A model generated the notes under the pieces. That model was not told the DNA's origin. It searched no databases and was given only the letters and a program-made list of their open reading frames with translations. A DNA stretch of 64,000 nt from Guyanagaster necrorhizus (Eukaryota > Basidiomycota > Agaricomycetes > Agaricales > Physalacriaceae), in the NCBI RefSeq assembly GCF_019112545.1, contig NW_025064882.1:2348971-2412970 (forward strand). Reading direction: 5' to 3'. A program made the position numbers and the translations under genes. Of the stretch, positions 12,408-25,033 are shown one piece after another. How positions within the stretch are numbered: position 1 is the stretch's first letter; each line of letters starts with the position of its first letter.

Positions 12408-14287
12408 ATGCCCTCCTCACTGAAACTTCTTTCAAATCTTATCGCAGACTCAGTAGACAAGATCGACCAGAAATGCACAGCTCAAAATCTTCCATTCCCT
12501 CAGCTTGACGATATATTTTCTTTCCAATCCGAGGCCATATGCAACGACGCGGACGTCGTTGAAGCTATCCACGTGATCACGGCCGCAGCGACACAGTTGA
12601 TAGCAACAGCGAGAGCTCCCATCATGACGTTGTCTGTCGTTGCTCACCAAGTACGCATTCTCTTCATTGTCCAAGTCCTGGCGACTGACAAAGTCATAGT
12701 GGGATGTACCTGCCTGTCTTCGTGTTGCGAACGATGCAAATGTTGCTGAGATACTACGCGACGTGGGCCCCGAGGTCTCGTACCACTTCTCTGTGACCTT
12801 CTGCACGCCAAGTTGAGGCATTATCCCAGGGCGCCCACATAGATAACATTGTCAAGAGAAACGGAATGAATGCGGCCCGTCTTGGTATGATGCTTCCTGT
12901 TGCAGTGATTTGATTACTGAAACGACGCCTAGGTCGAGTCCTCCGCTTGCTCGTCTCTCACCATATCTTCCGAGAAGTATCCCCAGACGTCTTTGCAAAC
13001 AATCGCATTTCTTCCCTTCTTGACTCTGGAAAGCCAGTCCAAAAGCTCGAGAAGAAGTAAGTCATATTCATTTACGCTGTAATATTGCTGGTTTACCGTC
13101 GACACGAAAAGCCCACAAGCCAAATACACCGAAACGTCCCCCATCAATACGTTCGTCAGTTGGGGGTAAATGCATCGTTCTCATTTTCTCCGTCACGGAC
13201 TGATATCGCATAGGACCGGTGAATTCTTCAAGGGCGGTGCTTTCTTGTCACAAACACTTCGAGACCCCGTTTACGGACACTCTGATGAAGCCAACCAGAG
13301 TGCTTTAAGCAAAGCCTTTGACTTTGATGTCAATTTCTTCGAGTGGCTAGAGCGTCCCGAGAACACAGACGTGCTGTCCCGCTTCAGTCTCCTGATGCGT
13401 GCAACTACTGATTTGTTGCCTAACGCCACAATATTAAACGGTAATCAATTTTCCATAGAACAATACATGCTCGAACTAACGTACTGTTAAGGTTTTGATT
13501 TCAGTTCTCTTCCTGATGGCGCCCTAGTCGTTGATGTGGCTGGCGGGATAGGCTCTCTGTCGTTGGTTCTGGCCAAAACATTCTCCAAGTTGAATGTCGT
13601 GGTGGAAGAAAGAGTTCAGCTAGTCTCTGATGCTGAGCCAGTGCGTTATCTATTTGTCCTTGCATGCAGACCCTCGTTAATTTTGTGCGATATAGTATTG
13701 GAAATCGAATTTACCTGAAGCTCTGGAAAGCGGTCGCGTCAGACTTGTCGGTATGTCCGATCGTTACCTTGTATTCTGAGACGAAGACAATAACTGCTTT
13801 TGTGACAGCTCATGACATGTTTACTCCTCAGCCGGACCTTGGCAGCGCAGTCGACGTGTTTGTCCTTCGCGGGATCCTTCACGATTGGGCCGATTCGTAT
13901 GCAATTCAGATCCTAGGTCACCTACGTGCAGCTGCCAAACCGCAGACAAAACTTGTGGTGATCGATATTATCCTAGAGTCTCCGTGTCATGTTCCCGATA
14001 CCAAGACGATAAAAGGCTGTAAGCCCCGTCCGGTACCCGAACCTCTCCTGGCTAACATGGGCGCGGCCAATACGATGGCTTATTCGATGGACGTGATGGT
14101 CCGTATATGTCTTTATGTGGCCACCCACGATCGTTGACTAACGATGAAACAGATGATGACCTTCGGCAACGGACAGGAGCGTACACTCAAAAATTTTGTT
14201 GATATCATGGACAAGACAGGCTGGGAGCTAAAGGAGGTTGTAAGCGTTGGCTCGTGGCGACCCCACTTGATCGCGGTGCCAATATAA
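12408..14287 (+). CDS. SAM-dependent O-methyltransferase (COMT-like, plant/fungal type)
   Basis: This cytosolic enzyme would move a methyl group from S-adenosylmethionine to a phenol, probably a hydroxyl of the orsellinate-derived ring. The start ATG at 12408 gives MPSSLKLLSNLI. The winged-helix dimerisation part includes GRVLRLLVSHHIFREV (around 12930). The methyltransferase part has the SAM loop VDVAGGIGS (around 13530), AHDMFTPQP (around 13810) and the catalytic-base region LHDWADSY (around 13880). It ends GSWRPHLIAVPI with TAA at 14285-14287. The SAM loop has Ala where many relatives have Gly (VDVGGG). One early intron near 12770 needs a non-consensus GTCTCG donor to give the expected GPEGAHIDNIV, so the true splice there is uncertain. 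Otherwise frames join well. It is convergent with the PKS. Confidence 0.87.
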
Positions 14288-14737
14288 GATGCATTGTATG
14301 CTAGACATGCCGTATTGTAGAACATATATGATTTCAGTCAGCAAAATAAAATTCTGATGGTAAAACACGTACCGGCGGCAACGGATGTAAAGTTTGACGT
14401 ATGCATCACAATATTCGTGAGACGGCAGGTCAACGGAGGCTGTCCATAAGTTGGTATAAGAGCCGAGGAGATGGCCGTCCGGCATTATGCCGATGATATT
14501 CGGCTTAATGGCATCGTGTGCCGTTATTATGGCTTCAACTCGGTCCAAGCCATCTGAGTTTCAATAGTCCAGTTCAACCGTACTCGATAGCCATTGAAGA
14601 CGACGGTGGTCCTCGCTCGGCGCTCCTTATGCTATCTGTTCAAGGTAAGTGTGGGGCAAAGAATTCATTTTTTTGACTACTTGACACTTAGATAAACTTG
14701 AAGCGGCTCTCTATCATGCGAATCTATTATAAATTAC
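14288..14737. other. Short convergent intergenic region
   Basis: 450 bp between the 3' ends of the methyltransferase and PKS. An open frame on the minus strand (14228-14548) overlaps the methyltransferase end and has no recognisable domain. Probably terminators and 3' UTRs only. Confidence 0.5.
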
Positions 14738-17700
14738 TCAAAGTTCATCCAGATATGCACATCCATCAATAAGCGCCCGAGTCACAGCTCCCAGCTAATA
14801 GCAAAAAGTCAGCACGCAATCAGCGAACCACCGGTAGGATAGACTCACATGAGGCGTAGCAAAAGTCGTAAAGTGCGTCCCAGGAAGATGAATCACCTTA
14901 ATCGACGCGCCCACCAGTCCTGACCAGTCGTCAGCCAAAAGACATGGGTCCATCCCCTTCTCCGACATCCATCGGGGAACAGGGTACGGCAAGAACGCGT
15001 CAGGTGGGATCCCCTCCTTATTATGCAGTAACACTAAGGGAGGGTATGGCCCGCCAGCAATCCTAGGATCATACGTCTTCAACAACGGCGCGTTTTGCTG
15101 CAGCTGCTTCCACATCATCCGTCCAATCGGGGTGCGTCCACCACGCGTAAAGGCACCAGCAGTCACTGCCATGAACTCATTTGATGAAGGGACGTGGTCC
15201 ACGGGGAACGGAGAGTCGATGAGCACGACACCCTTGACAGGTACCCCTCTCTTCATTAGTTGTCGCGCCGCCTCGAATCCGACAACACCACCAAATGACC
15301 AACCTAGAGTGCCAAAGTCAATGGAGGCCGATAGACACGAAAGATAGTTCACTTACCACCGAATATCACGGGCCTAGAACCAGCGACTTTCACGGCATAG
15401 TCGGCGTAAGCAGACGCCATGGCTTCTACGGACCCCCATGGTTTACCTGTCGCATAATCTATTACGAACGATCAGAAGCAAGCCACAAATACATAGGGAA
15501 AAAACTCACTCGGATTGTTAAATCCCCAGAATTCGCGGTCGATAAGGCCCAAGCGACGAAGGTAATTTACTGCTCCGCTGCCATCGTGGAAAAGGAAAAG
15601 CGGGGAGCCACTACTGGAAGACTTTTGTACAGACATAGGTACTTCGTCGAGTCGCAAAACCCGGATGACCGACTGGATCTGCTCGAGAGTAAGATCAGAG
15701 AGATCCTCTTCCTTGTCAGGGTCCATCGCTGTCTCTTCGATTGGCTTGGGTGATTTTCCCGGGCGTTTGGAAGAGATATACTCGTTAACCGCCTTCGTCG
15801 TAGTATGCATCTCGAAGAGGTTGGATGGTAGTTCGAGACCATACTTGGTTTGAATAGCGTGAAGGGCCTCGATAGCGGTGAGGGAATCAAGGCCGATGGT
15901 CTCAAACTCGGTGTCGTCTTGGATATCCGACTCGTCCAACCCAAGAACTGACACGAACATGGGCTTTGTATCAACCAAATCAGGTATTGATGATGGCCCT
16001 GCTTGGACCTGTGCTGTGACCTCATCCAAGAGTTCACCAATAGTGCTGCAGACAGAGGGTTTGGCGGGATCGAGGGTAATATTCGGGAAGAACGTCTGGA
16101 GTTTGCTGAAGAGCGGGATGAATAGGAACTTATCCAAGCCGTAGGCAGTATCCACATCTGCATTCAGATCAAGGCTCGATACCTCAAAGCCAGTGAAGGA
16201 AGATATGAGTTCCAGCAAGATGGAACGAATGTCGGCGGACGGGGATGCATCACCTTGCAAAGTGGGTTCTGGAGTGGATGCCATTTGTGGGGTAGGAACC
16301 ACAGTGGTTGCTTGCGATCCAACCGTGGAAGAGATCTCGCGCACGAGTTCTGTTATGTTGTTGCAAGTACTGAAAATAGAGGCGTCGAATTGCATTTGAG
16401 GGAAAGATTCTTCAAACTTGCGCAAAATCTCGATGGACATGAGTGAATCAACGCCGTATGTCTCGAGGTCGGCATTTACGTCAAGGGCCGAAACCTCGAT
16501 GCCGCAAGTATCGCCAACGATGCGAAGTACGATGCCCCGGATGTCGACGGAGCCTTTGGCAGGAGAGGATCGGGGTCCAAGAGCTGGTGCTATCTCTGTA
16601 ATCTTTGGCTTCTGGGCAGCTGGTGCCACCGAGGGTTTTTGGGTCGACGTTGCTGCAGTATGACCGGCGTGCATAGCCAAACTACGTTGAAGGGTGTTCA
16701 GGCGAAGTTTTTTGAAGCACATGCCCTTCAGCTGTGCTACAATTTGGCCGTGCCCTATAATACCAATCTTTGAGTACCAGGAAGAATGATTCTGAAACAA
16801 AGAGCTTACCCGAAAGGTCTACCGCAATGGCATCCGACAGCATGATACCCTCGGATTCCACCCAAGCGTTGACGACAAACACACCGTACGTGGTGTCATT
16901 GTTGATCAAACTTGGAACTGCCTTCACAGACTTGACTCTTGAGCAGATATATGCATCGTTATCACCACCTTGCATATTTGCAAGGAATCCAGCAACGTGG
17001 AGCATCGTATCCATGAACACAGGATGAACAACAAACTTGCTCTTGTCGTGGTCCTTGGGAAGCTTAACAACAGCGTATCCTTCCATACCGTTCTTGCTGA
17101 TCGTAACGTGCTTCATTGTATGGTACTCCTGAAGAAGGTATTAAAACACAGCCGAAGAAAAATGATGCAGGACATACTTTCGCATATTTGACTACCCTCG
17201 TGAAGATGATTTCATACGCCGTCCGGGTCGTAAATACCTCGGCCTCGTCATCTTCACCCGAGATTATAGCTGCAGTTCTTCGACTGACGACGGGCGCCAT
17301 ACGGTTAAACTTCGTTGTCGTATCTGTTATTAGTGAAGGGCGGAACTGTCCTGAGCAATGCAGAGACTCCGGTTCCGAATCGGCATATGATTCAACGGTG
17401 AAGGTGCCAGAGCCATCGTTGTTCGTCATGATAGATGTCTTGACCACGCGAGCTACATCTTTGCTGTAGACAAGAGGCTTCACATAGTCGATGTTGAACA
17501 GAACATTATGACTACCCTGGAGGGGCAGTGATAGATGGCCTTTCGTAGCTTCTATGCCAGCCAGAGCCAACTCGTGATAGACAGAAGCTGGGCATAAGGG
17601 AACGTCTCCTACAATGTGGCCGATAATCGAGTTTTTGAGGAGGGATATCGGAGTTTCGAATATAGCGATCTGGTTGTTCGCGGTAGATGGGAATTGTGCC

Positions 17701-20700
17701 CACGACTGAAGCATGCCAAAGTCCTTGACAGGATTAAAGGGCTTGGTGGAGACGGGAGAGCCTTCGGCGGGGGGGGCTACTGCTGGTGAGTCTTCCTTCC
17801 ACGCCACCCAGAACTTGCTCTTTTGCCATGGATAGGAAGGAAGCGAAACGCAAGCGGCAGATACACCAGCAAAAACATTTCTCCACTGAACAATGACATT
17901 GGAAGTGTAGAGCTGAGCAAGAGACGACGAAAGCGTCAGGTCATCATCTTGTCGTTTTCTTAATGAACTGACTAACAATGCCTCCTTCGACACACCTGAG
18001 TGCGCGCTGAGCATAGGCAGAGTTGTGGGATGTGGACCTAGCTCTACCCAAGCCGCAATATCCGTAAATGAAGGATCGTCGACTAGTGCGCTGATACCAC
18101 TTTCAAACTGGACGGGGTCAGCACAGTGGCTGAGATAGTAATCGGCGTTGAAGGCCGATTTGTCCCCTGCATGGATCACTCGGCCGAGTGGGTTTGAAAC
18201 AACAGAAAGCTTCGGAGGATGGATTGTTATGCGTCTCGCAAGGGCTCCAAACTCTTCAAGAAGTGGTTGCATGGCAGAACTATGGTATCCGAACGGAACT
18301 TTGAGACGCACGCTCTTGCAGTGAACCACCGTGTCGAGATGGGACTTGAGGGCATCAAGTTGAACAATTGGCCCCGAGGCAACGCAGTCAGTTGCACTGT
18401 TATAACACGCGATTGATATGCCGGAGAAATTGGGGGACGAGGAAAGGATGTCGGTGACAGCTTGAGAGCCAAGGTTGATCGCAATCATCCCCGTAGTGTC
18501 CAGTTCACATGTGTGCATCATGATACGAACTCGATGGGCAACGAGGGTGAGTGCGCTTTCGAGACTAAGCACTCCAGCGACAACGTGAGCTGCATATTCC
18601 CCAAGACTGAGAAAACTAATGTTAACGACCACAAGTAGACGATAAGCCAAGCAACTGACCTGTGACCGACCACAGCCGTAGGAGTGATGCCCCACGACGT
18701 CCAAAGCTTCGCAAGTCCATATTCGAGCGCGAATATTGCCGCCTGATTCGCCTCGAACTCTTCCACGGGCGTCAACCCGCTAGACTCCCCATCCGAAGTG
18801 ATGATAGACAAAACCCCCGGAAAGTTATTCTTTTTCAAGAAGGAGTCACACTCGTCGATGACGCTCTTAAAGAGTGCCGATGTCTTGTAGAGAGTATTTC
18901 CCATGCCGAGGTACTGGCCTCCTTGTCCAGAAAATACAAACACGACCTTTCCAGAGGCCTGGTCTGGCATGGTCTTCACCGGAGCTAACTCAAGCTTGTG
19001 AGCCAATTCTTCCTTAGATCTCGCAGCAACCGCAAGTCGTTGAGAGTAAATACGCCGACGAGCCGTGGCGGTATACGCGATATCAGCAAGACTAACGCCT
19101 TCACTCGCGGGACGACGAAGGTATTCAATATAGCTGGCGCGTAAATCGACGAGTGCCTGCTCATTCTTGGCAGATAAACCGACAATAAAAGTCGAGGCGG
19201 CCTCTGTATCGTTCCCGGACGACTCCGGAATATATTCCTCAAGAAGAAGAGCACCGTTCGATCCCGCCGCACCGAAATTGTTCAGAAGGGCAACTCGGGG
19301 CAGACTTTCGTCTGGGATGGTCCAGGGTACTTGTGTCGTATCAATGATAACATTGTCTGATGCAAGAGGCTTGATGCGCGGATTAAGGTTCTTCAACGAG
19401 ACAAGGCCAGGGATGGAACGGTGACGCAGCATAAGGAGTAGCTTGGCCAGAGCCGCTGCACCAGATGCAGCCTCCAAATGACCGATATTAGCCTTCACGG
19501 AGGTGATATGGAGAGGGTTGTTCGCTTTTCGGTGCTTTGCGAATATAGCGCGAATACTCTCCAGTTCAGTGGGATCACCAGCTTGCGTTCCGGTACCATG
19601 GGCCTCCACGACACTGATACGAGAAGCATCTAGACCTGACCGTTCGAGAGCCTGAGAGAAGAGGGATTCTTGTGTAGGAGCATGAGGGCGAGTGATTGAG
19701 TATGCTTTTCCAGATTGGTTGACTTCAACTCCTCGGATCACACCGAGAATTTGATCATTTTCGGCAATCGCGTCCGAGAGGCGTTTTAAGACAAATATTC
19801 CACAGCCCTCTGAGCGAGAGTAACCGTCAGCAGAGGCATCGAAGGCCTTGCACTGTCCAGTTGGGCTTAGAAAGTGGCCTCGATCCAAGCCGAGGAACAT
19901 CTGTATAAAAAGTGATGAGAAAGTTGGTCTATAGGTGATGTATAGGACTCACGTCCGGGCTGCTGATGACATTGACGCCACCGGCAACAGCAGCATTACA
20001 ATCGTGGTTCATGAGAGCACGACACGCTTGATATACGGCGACCAGCGATGAAGAGCACGCTGTGTCAATGACGATCGAAGGACCACTGAACTGCAGCGCG
20101 TAGGAAATGCGTCCGCTTAAGAAGGCTCGTAAGGTTCCTAATCATCACTTGAGAAGCCGTCAATCGAGGACGTAAGATTTATGCTTACCAGTGCTATAAT
20201 AAACATCGATATCATTTCTCAAATTCTGCACATAGTCATTCGTGGCGACGCCGACGTAACAACCAAATGTCTCCGGGTTATTGGTCGTTGTCGAGTTTGG
20301 TACATATCCTGCGTTCTCTAGGGCCTCGTAAGCGGTGTGGAGGAGAATGCGCTGCTGCGGGTCCATGCTGCGTGCTTCGCGTGGTGAGATGTTGAAAAAC
20401 TTGTTGTCGAATGCGTCCGGCTCGTCAATGAAATTCCCTGTGTGAGCACCCATGGTACGACCTTTCTTCTTCGGATCATTATAGTCTGACACTTTAAACC
20501 GATGCTCGGGAACCTATGCAGCAGATCAGTATGTCGGAATGGATTCATTGAATGATACTTGAGGTTACCTCAGATATAGTGTTGATGCCTTGCTCCAGAA
20601 CTTCCCAAAGTTTTGCGACGCTGGGAGCACCTGGCATATTAACTGACATTCCGCAGATGGCGATGGGTTCCTGTGCCGATGACGGGCTCTGAAGTATTGC

Positions 20701-21891
20701 AGTATGGACAGGCTCGCTCGATAGATCAATCGAGGAGACATTATCTGACGAGAAGTAGCGCTCTATGCCCTTCGTTAGACCAGCGCCAGGCCCGTAATTA
20801 AGGAGATGGACGACCGCTCCTTCAGGGACTGCATGGACAAGAGACTCGGTGATCTTGTCCCAGTTGACGGGTTGCGTGAGGATCATGTCTACTACCTGCT
20901 CAACAAACGATACAGATCCCTCGGAACCCTTGCCAAGGAGTTCGGCGGAATACGTCGAACGAACTGGAACCTTAATGTCTGCATGGGTTGGAAAACGAAT
21001 ATTGCGGCGTATTACATCGGCAAGAACTTGGCTCCGCACTCCATCGTGGTGCAAGGAAGAATGATACAGCGCGTCTACTGTTGTCTTGTGCACTGGCCCA
21101 GAAGGAGGGAGTCGAGCTGCAAAAGTGGCAAGAATATCGGGACGACCTGAGATGGTGACTGATGTCTCGCTCATAACTGATGTGACGAGAAGCTCTTGTG
21201 TAGCTTTAAACTACAGACAATGAGAATGGTATGCACAAGAGATAGCACGACGACTTACCGACTGTAGAAAACTCTGAATGGCACTTTCGGCTGCGGCTCG
21301 ACCCATACCCATGAACGCGAGGCTCCATGGCAGAGGCGACCCAACAAGAGGCTCAGGCGTCTGAACGGACGCTTTGTGAATCTGGAGACGAACTCCAATC
21401 CAAAAGGCAAGACGGAATGTCTCAACAGCACTTGAGATAAATTCAAAAGCGGTTTCTGACGTGCTAACAACGCACGCTGGCAGGATACCCGACGAAAAAC
21501 CAACTATTCCAAGACCATGCTCCCTGTTCTTCTGCAACGACGAAGCGAACGATGTCGACGATGAAGTTTTGACAGAAGCAAGATACCGCAATGTCTGTAC
21601 CAGGAACAAGGTGGCGGCAGTAACGACAGAATTGGTGAGATAGTGTTCATGACGGGGGAGTAACATGAGGGATTTCGGGTCCGTGAAATGCTCGGGATTG
21701 ATGCCCACAGCTGAGGCTTCCGAGGGGGAAAGTGTCGACAGCTCGACGTTGAAGGCATAGTGACAAGCGTCGAGGAGCAGGGCGCCTGACGGCGACAAAG
21801 CGTCGGCAGCGGCGCGTTCGCGAAGTGACGTCGAGTTGATCGCGGTGGTACCGTGTCCGGCAAACACAGGAACCAAAAGAGAAGGCGACAT
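14738..21891 (-). CDS. Non-reducing polyketide synthase, SAT-KS-AT-PT-ACP-ACP-ACP-TE (orsellinic acid synthase-like)
   Basis: This iterative type I PKS of about 2,200 residues should build an aromatic tetraketide such as orsellinic acid from acetyl- and malonyl-CoA. Domains on the minus strand: SAT (21891 to about 20720; the active-site motif reads GFSSG, Ser in place of the usual Cys); KS (about 20690-19230; [23 protein letters not shown]); AT (about 18950-17990; GHSLGEYAA, split by an intron); PT (about 17720-16800; His in [15 protein letters not shown], Asp in [10 protein letters not shown]); ACP1 (YGVDSLMS, Ser near 16445); ACP2 (YGLDKFLF, Lys in place of Ser at 16129-16131); ACP3 (IGLDSLTA, Ser near 15884); and TE (GWSFGG near 15300, His in GTHFTTF). 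No reducing domains are present. Removing a 54-nt intron (14795-14848) extends the C-terminus to [11 protein letters not shown] with TGA at 14738; retention would stop at 14795-14797. Armillaria ArmB, a related enzyme, both makes orsellinate and joins it to a protoilludane alcohol, so the TE may do so here. Confidence 0.93.
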
Positions 21892-22926
21892 TATGGTGAT
21901 AGGCCCAGTGAGAACCTGGCGAGAGCAGAGATTCCTTCTTCATTTCTTGTACGGTATATCTGGGCCATCCTCCGGCCATGCAGGATTACTGTCATGCGAT
22001 TCATTGGATACTTTGAAATCGAGATACAATGAGATACAGTCATCCAGGGGTACAGACAACGTCGCGACATGAAGAGAAACTGGGCGCAGTCCGGTTCCCC
22101 TTGGGGATGGTCGTGGTTTGGAAAAGAGAACTAAAAAAGGCAACTACGCGAGCATCCATTTCCGTCCGCCTCCTTCGGGAAAGGTAAGATCTTTACCAGA
22201 CAATTCGGCTGATTCAAACTACCATCCAAATATTCTCCGGTAAACGGCGTTCCACATGTTGGAGTCCAACCAAGCCGTCCTACCCTTCCTATTTGTCATA
22301 TAAGTCTACGGAGACATCAGGCCAGTAGATATTCTCGGATTCCGAGCAAGAATACAGTTGACGAGGCAGGTATGATGTGGCGTCCAGCCAAAAAGCGCAT
22401 TGACTCAGAGCGTGCTAAGCTGAGCCGACTCGGTATACAATTTTCAGCATCATTCAATGTGCCACATATCCGTTCGGAGTTTAACGTCAACCTACAGATT
22501 AGTATGTAATTTATTTGGAACTTTTCTATTCGAACGGCCATGGCCCGAGATAAGGATCCTTAAATAATTCGAATCGTAATACGAGCGAACTGAAAGCCAA
22601 GAATGAGATGGTTAGTCTTATGATGTTGTTATGAAGACTTGAAAGACTAACAGGTCTGTTTTCAGAGTTGATGTATTGATGTAATAGACCTGCGGAGTAT
22701 CCGGAGAGCCTGAGGCAGAGTATGTCTTCGTGCCCAGCGGAGATAACGCTGTCAAGGAATGATTAGCAAGTCCGGAACCATCAAGGGCTCGCAGGAGACA
22801 ATCCGATCCAGCTTGCCCAGGCAGACCAAACTAACCGCTGGAAACCAAGAAGGCAGCATGTGGGCTTGGCGCCTTCAGTACCTGCTGACCACCACCACTT
22901 ACTTGTTGCAACGTTGACGACTCCAC
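21892..22926. promoter_or_regulatory. Divergent promoter region, PKS and SDR copy 2
   Basis: About 1 kb between the start codons of the PKS and the second SDR. No coding potential is evident. It must hold both promoters. The 9-bp word found upstream of the methyltransferase does not occur here exactly. Confidence 0.55.
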
Positions 22927-24281
22927 ATGGGCAACATATGGTCTCTAATCTCCCAAATGTTCCCCCCAAAGCCCAAATGGTCTGTGGATGATATTCCAGA
23001 TTTGACGGGAAAAGTTGTTATTGTCACAGGTGAAGCTTTCTCTGCCACGGGTAGCGCATTTCATCTACAAATTCGTTTCACTAGGCGGTAACACCGGATG
23101 TGGGAGAGAAACGGTAAAAGTGTGTGCCTTCATCCATTCCTAACAGAATAGGGATCTGCTTATGCTTTCATAGGCACTACTTTTGCACGGTGCAAAGGTC
23201 TATCTGGCCGCTCGAAGTGAGGAAAAGGGCAAGGAAGCCATCGTAAAACTGAAGGAAGACACCGGAGCTGAAGCTATATTCCTCTCCCTGGATCTTGCAG
23301 ATCTGGTCAGTGTCCGTCGTGCGGCAGATGAGTTTTTTTCGTACGCAGACCCTCCTGCTCTTGGACAATCCCACATACTTATTTTCGTAGAAAAGAGACA
23401 AAACTTGATATATTATTCAACAATGCGTGCGCTCAGCGTTTCTACCCCCAGACCCCAGAATAATCGAACATCTCTGTAGTGGCGTTATGTTGCCTCCAAT
23501 GGACATGCTCACCAGACAGGGCTATGACCTCCAGTTCGGCACCAATGTCATCGGTATATCACTCGACATGCTCACTCATCTGTTTCAATAATCTTACACG
23601 CTGAGACAGGCCATTTCCATTTCACTCAACTGCTTTTGCCTGCACTTGTCGCAGCCGCCACACCCTCCGAGAAAGCACGAGTGATCACGACATCTTCATC
23701 GGCCAATTATATGGGTACGCTAGACTTCAATATCTGGGTCGATGGTCCCGCACGCAACGAGAAGACTTCCGGCAATCTATACGTCCAAAGCAAGCATGTG
23801 AGCTGAACACTGTGCACAGATACCTGGAGAAGCTGACCATCGGGACGTAGGGCAACGTCGTCTTTGCTGTTGAATTGGCCAGACGGTATGGGGAACAGAA
23901 TATCATTTCCCACTCTCTCAATCCAGGTGAGCACCAGTCACCAGTTATTCATTTCTGGTCTAAATTGACCACAGGCAGCATCCGGACGGATCTACAACGC
24001 CATCGCTCCCCATTCACAAACAAAATGCTAGACGTTTTCCTCTTCCCAGCTCATATGGGAGCTCTGACTCAATTATGGGCTGGAACTTCGCCCGAAGCGG
24101 GAAAATTAAACGGTGAAGTAAGGCTCATCATAACCTGGGTACTTGAGAATCCACTGACCGCTTTCTGTGTTAGTTCATGATTCCCTGGGCCAGACTAGGC
24201 GAAGCTCGTAAAGAGACGGCAGACCCAGCGGTGGGAAAGAAGCTCTGGGAATGGCTGGAAACTCGGTGCAAGGACTACTGA
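22927..24281 (+). CDS. Short-chain dehydrogenase/reductase, copy 2
   Basis: A close paralogue of the SDR at 10654-12017. The start ATG at 22927 gives [20 protein letters not shown]. The cofactor motif TGGNTGCGRE is split by an intron near 23035. LDILFNNAGVM is restored across an intron (23430-23480), TSSSANY lies near 23695, YVQSKH near 23785, and [20 protein letters not shown] follows. The C-terminus is LETRCKDY with TGA at 24279-24281. Exon boundaries match copy 1. The frame is intact. Because it sits head to head with the PKS, co-expression is likely. Whether the two copies act at different steps or are redundant cannot be told from sequence. Confidence 0.9.
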
Positions 24282-25033
24282 GCAGATCTGGGTTGGCATA
24301 TTCATATTCCTTCATCTACTCATATTGTCTGCTCCGAGAATGGTGGTGTTGATATTATATATGTCGGCGGTCGCAATGCAAGATGTTTCACCAACGTCTG
24401 TCGTCGATGCAGCAGACCTGGAGAGTGAAGTTCAAGAGATCCTGAATCTTGCTTTGGTTCCGCGGGGTCATGTCTCAGTTCGACAGTTCCGATGAGATCT
24501 GATCGACACTGATGAACAGAAACGGAACTGCTACCTCTGGGGCGACTGCCCTAATCACTACACGCCCATCAGTTCAAGGCCACGAAACAGTTCTTTGAAA
24601 CGTGGCAACAATACCTTCACACACCCTGTATCGTCGTATCGCATCATTTACTCTGAATCGGCGAAGCTTCCGTTTATCGAAAGGAGTCTCCTAAATTAGT
24701 GTACTTTTACGATCCGAAGCAACGCACAAAAAAGCAGTGGGCACAGCCTCTCGAAATGGCCGCCACGATCCCGAATCTCGGCACCTTGTTGGATGTAATG
24801 GCGTTCGGTTAGATCCTTATTCAGGCAAGTCTTTGATTTGCTGCCGAAAAAAGAAGTTGCAAGCCTACATTTCTCCGATCAAGTCTCCATGCAGGAGGCG
24901 ACCCGGGGCAGACAAAGGCACAGTAATACACTCATGAACGTTGCGAATTGGTCGGACCGATATGATTGAAAAAAAAAATGTCCTGTTAATTGTATCGACC
25001 TTTGGACATTTCTATCACCAAGTCTCTTACACC
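24282..25033. other. Intergenic region between two SDR genes
   Basis: About 750 bp containing a short coding-like remnant near 24657-24812 (listed separately). The rest has no recognisable content; a promoter for the next SDR is expected near 25000. Confidence 0.45.
24657..24812 (+). pseudogene. Short coding-like remnant, family not recognised
   Basis: One frame reads smoothly as VYFYDPKQRTKKQWAQPLEM followed by AATIPNLGTLLDVMAFG and a stop at 24810-24812. The composition looks protein-like, but a stop lies immediately upstream and no splice-consistent exon joins it. I take it as a relic or an exon of an unrecognised gene. It could also be chance. Confidence 0.25.
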
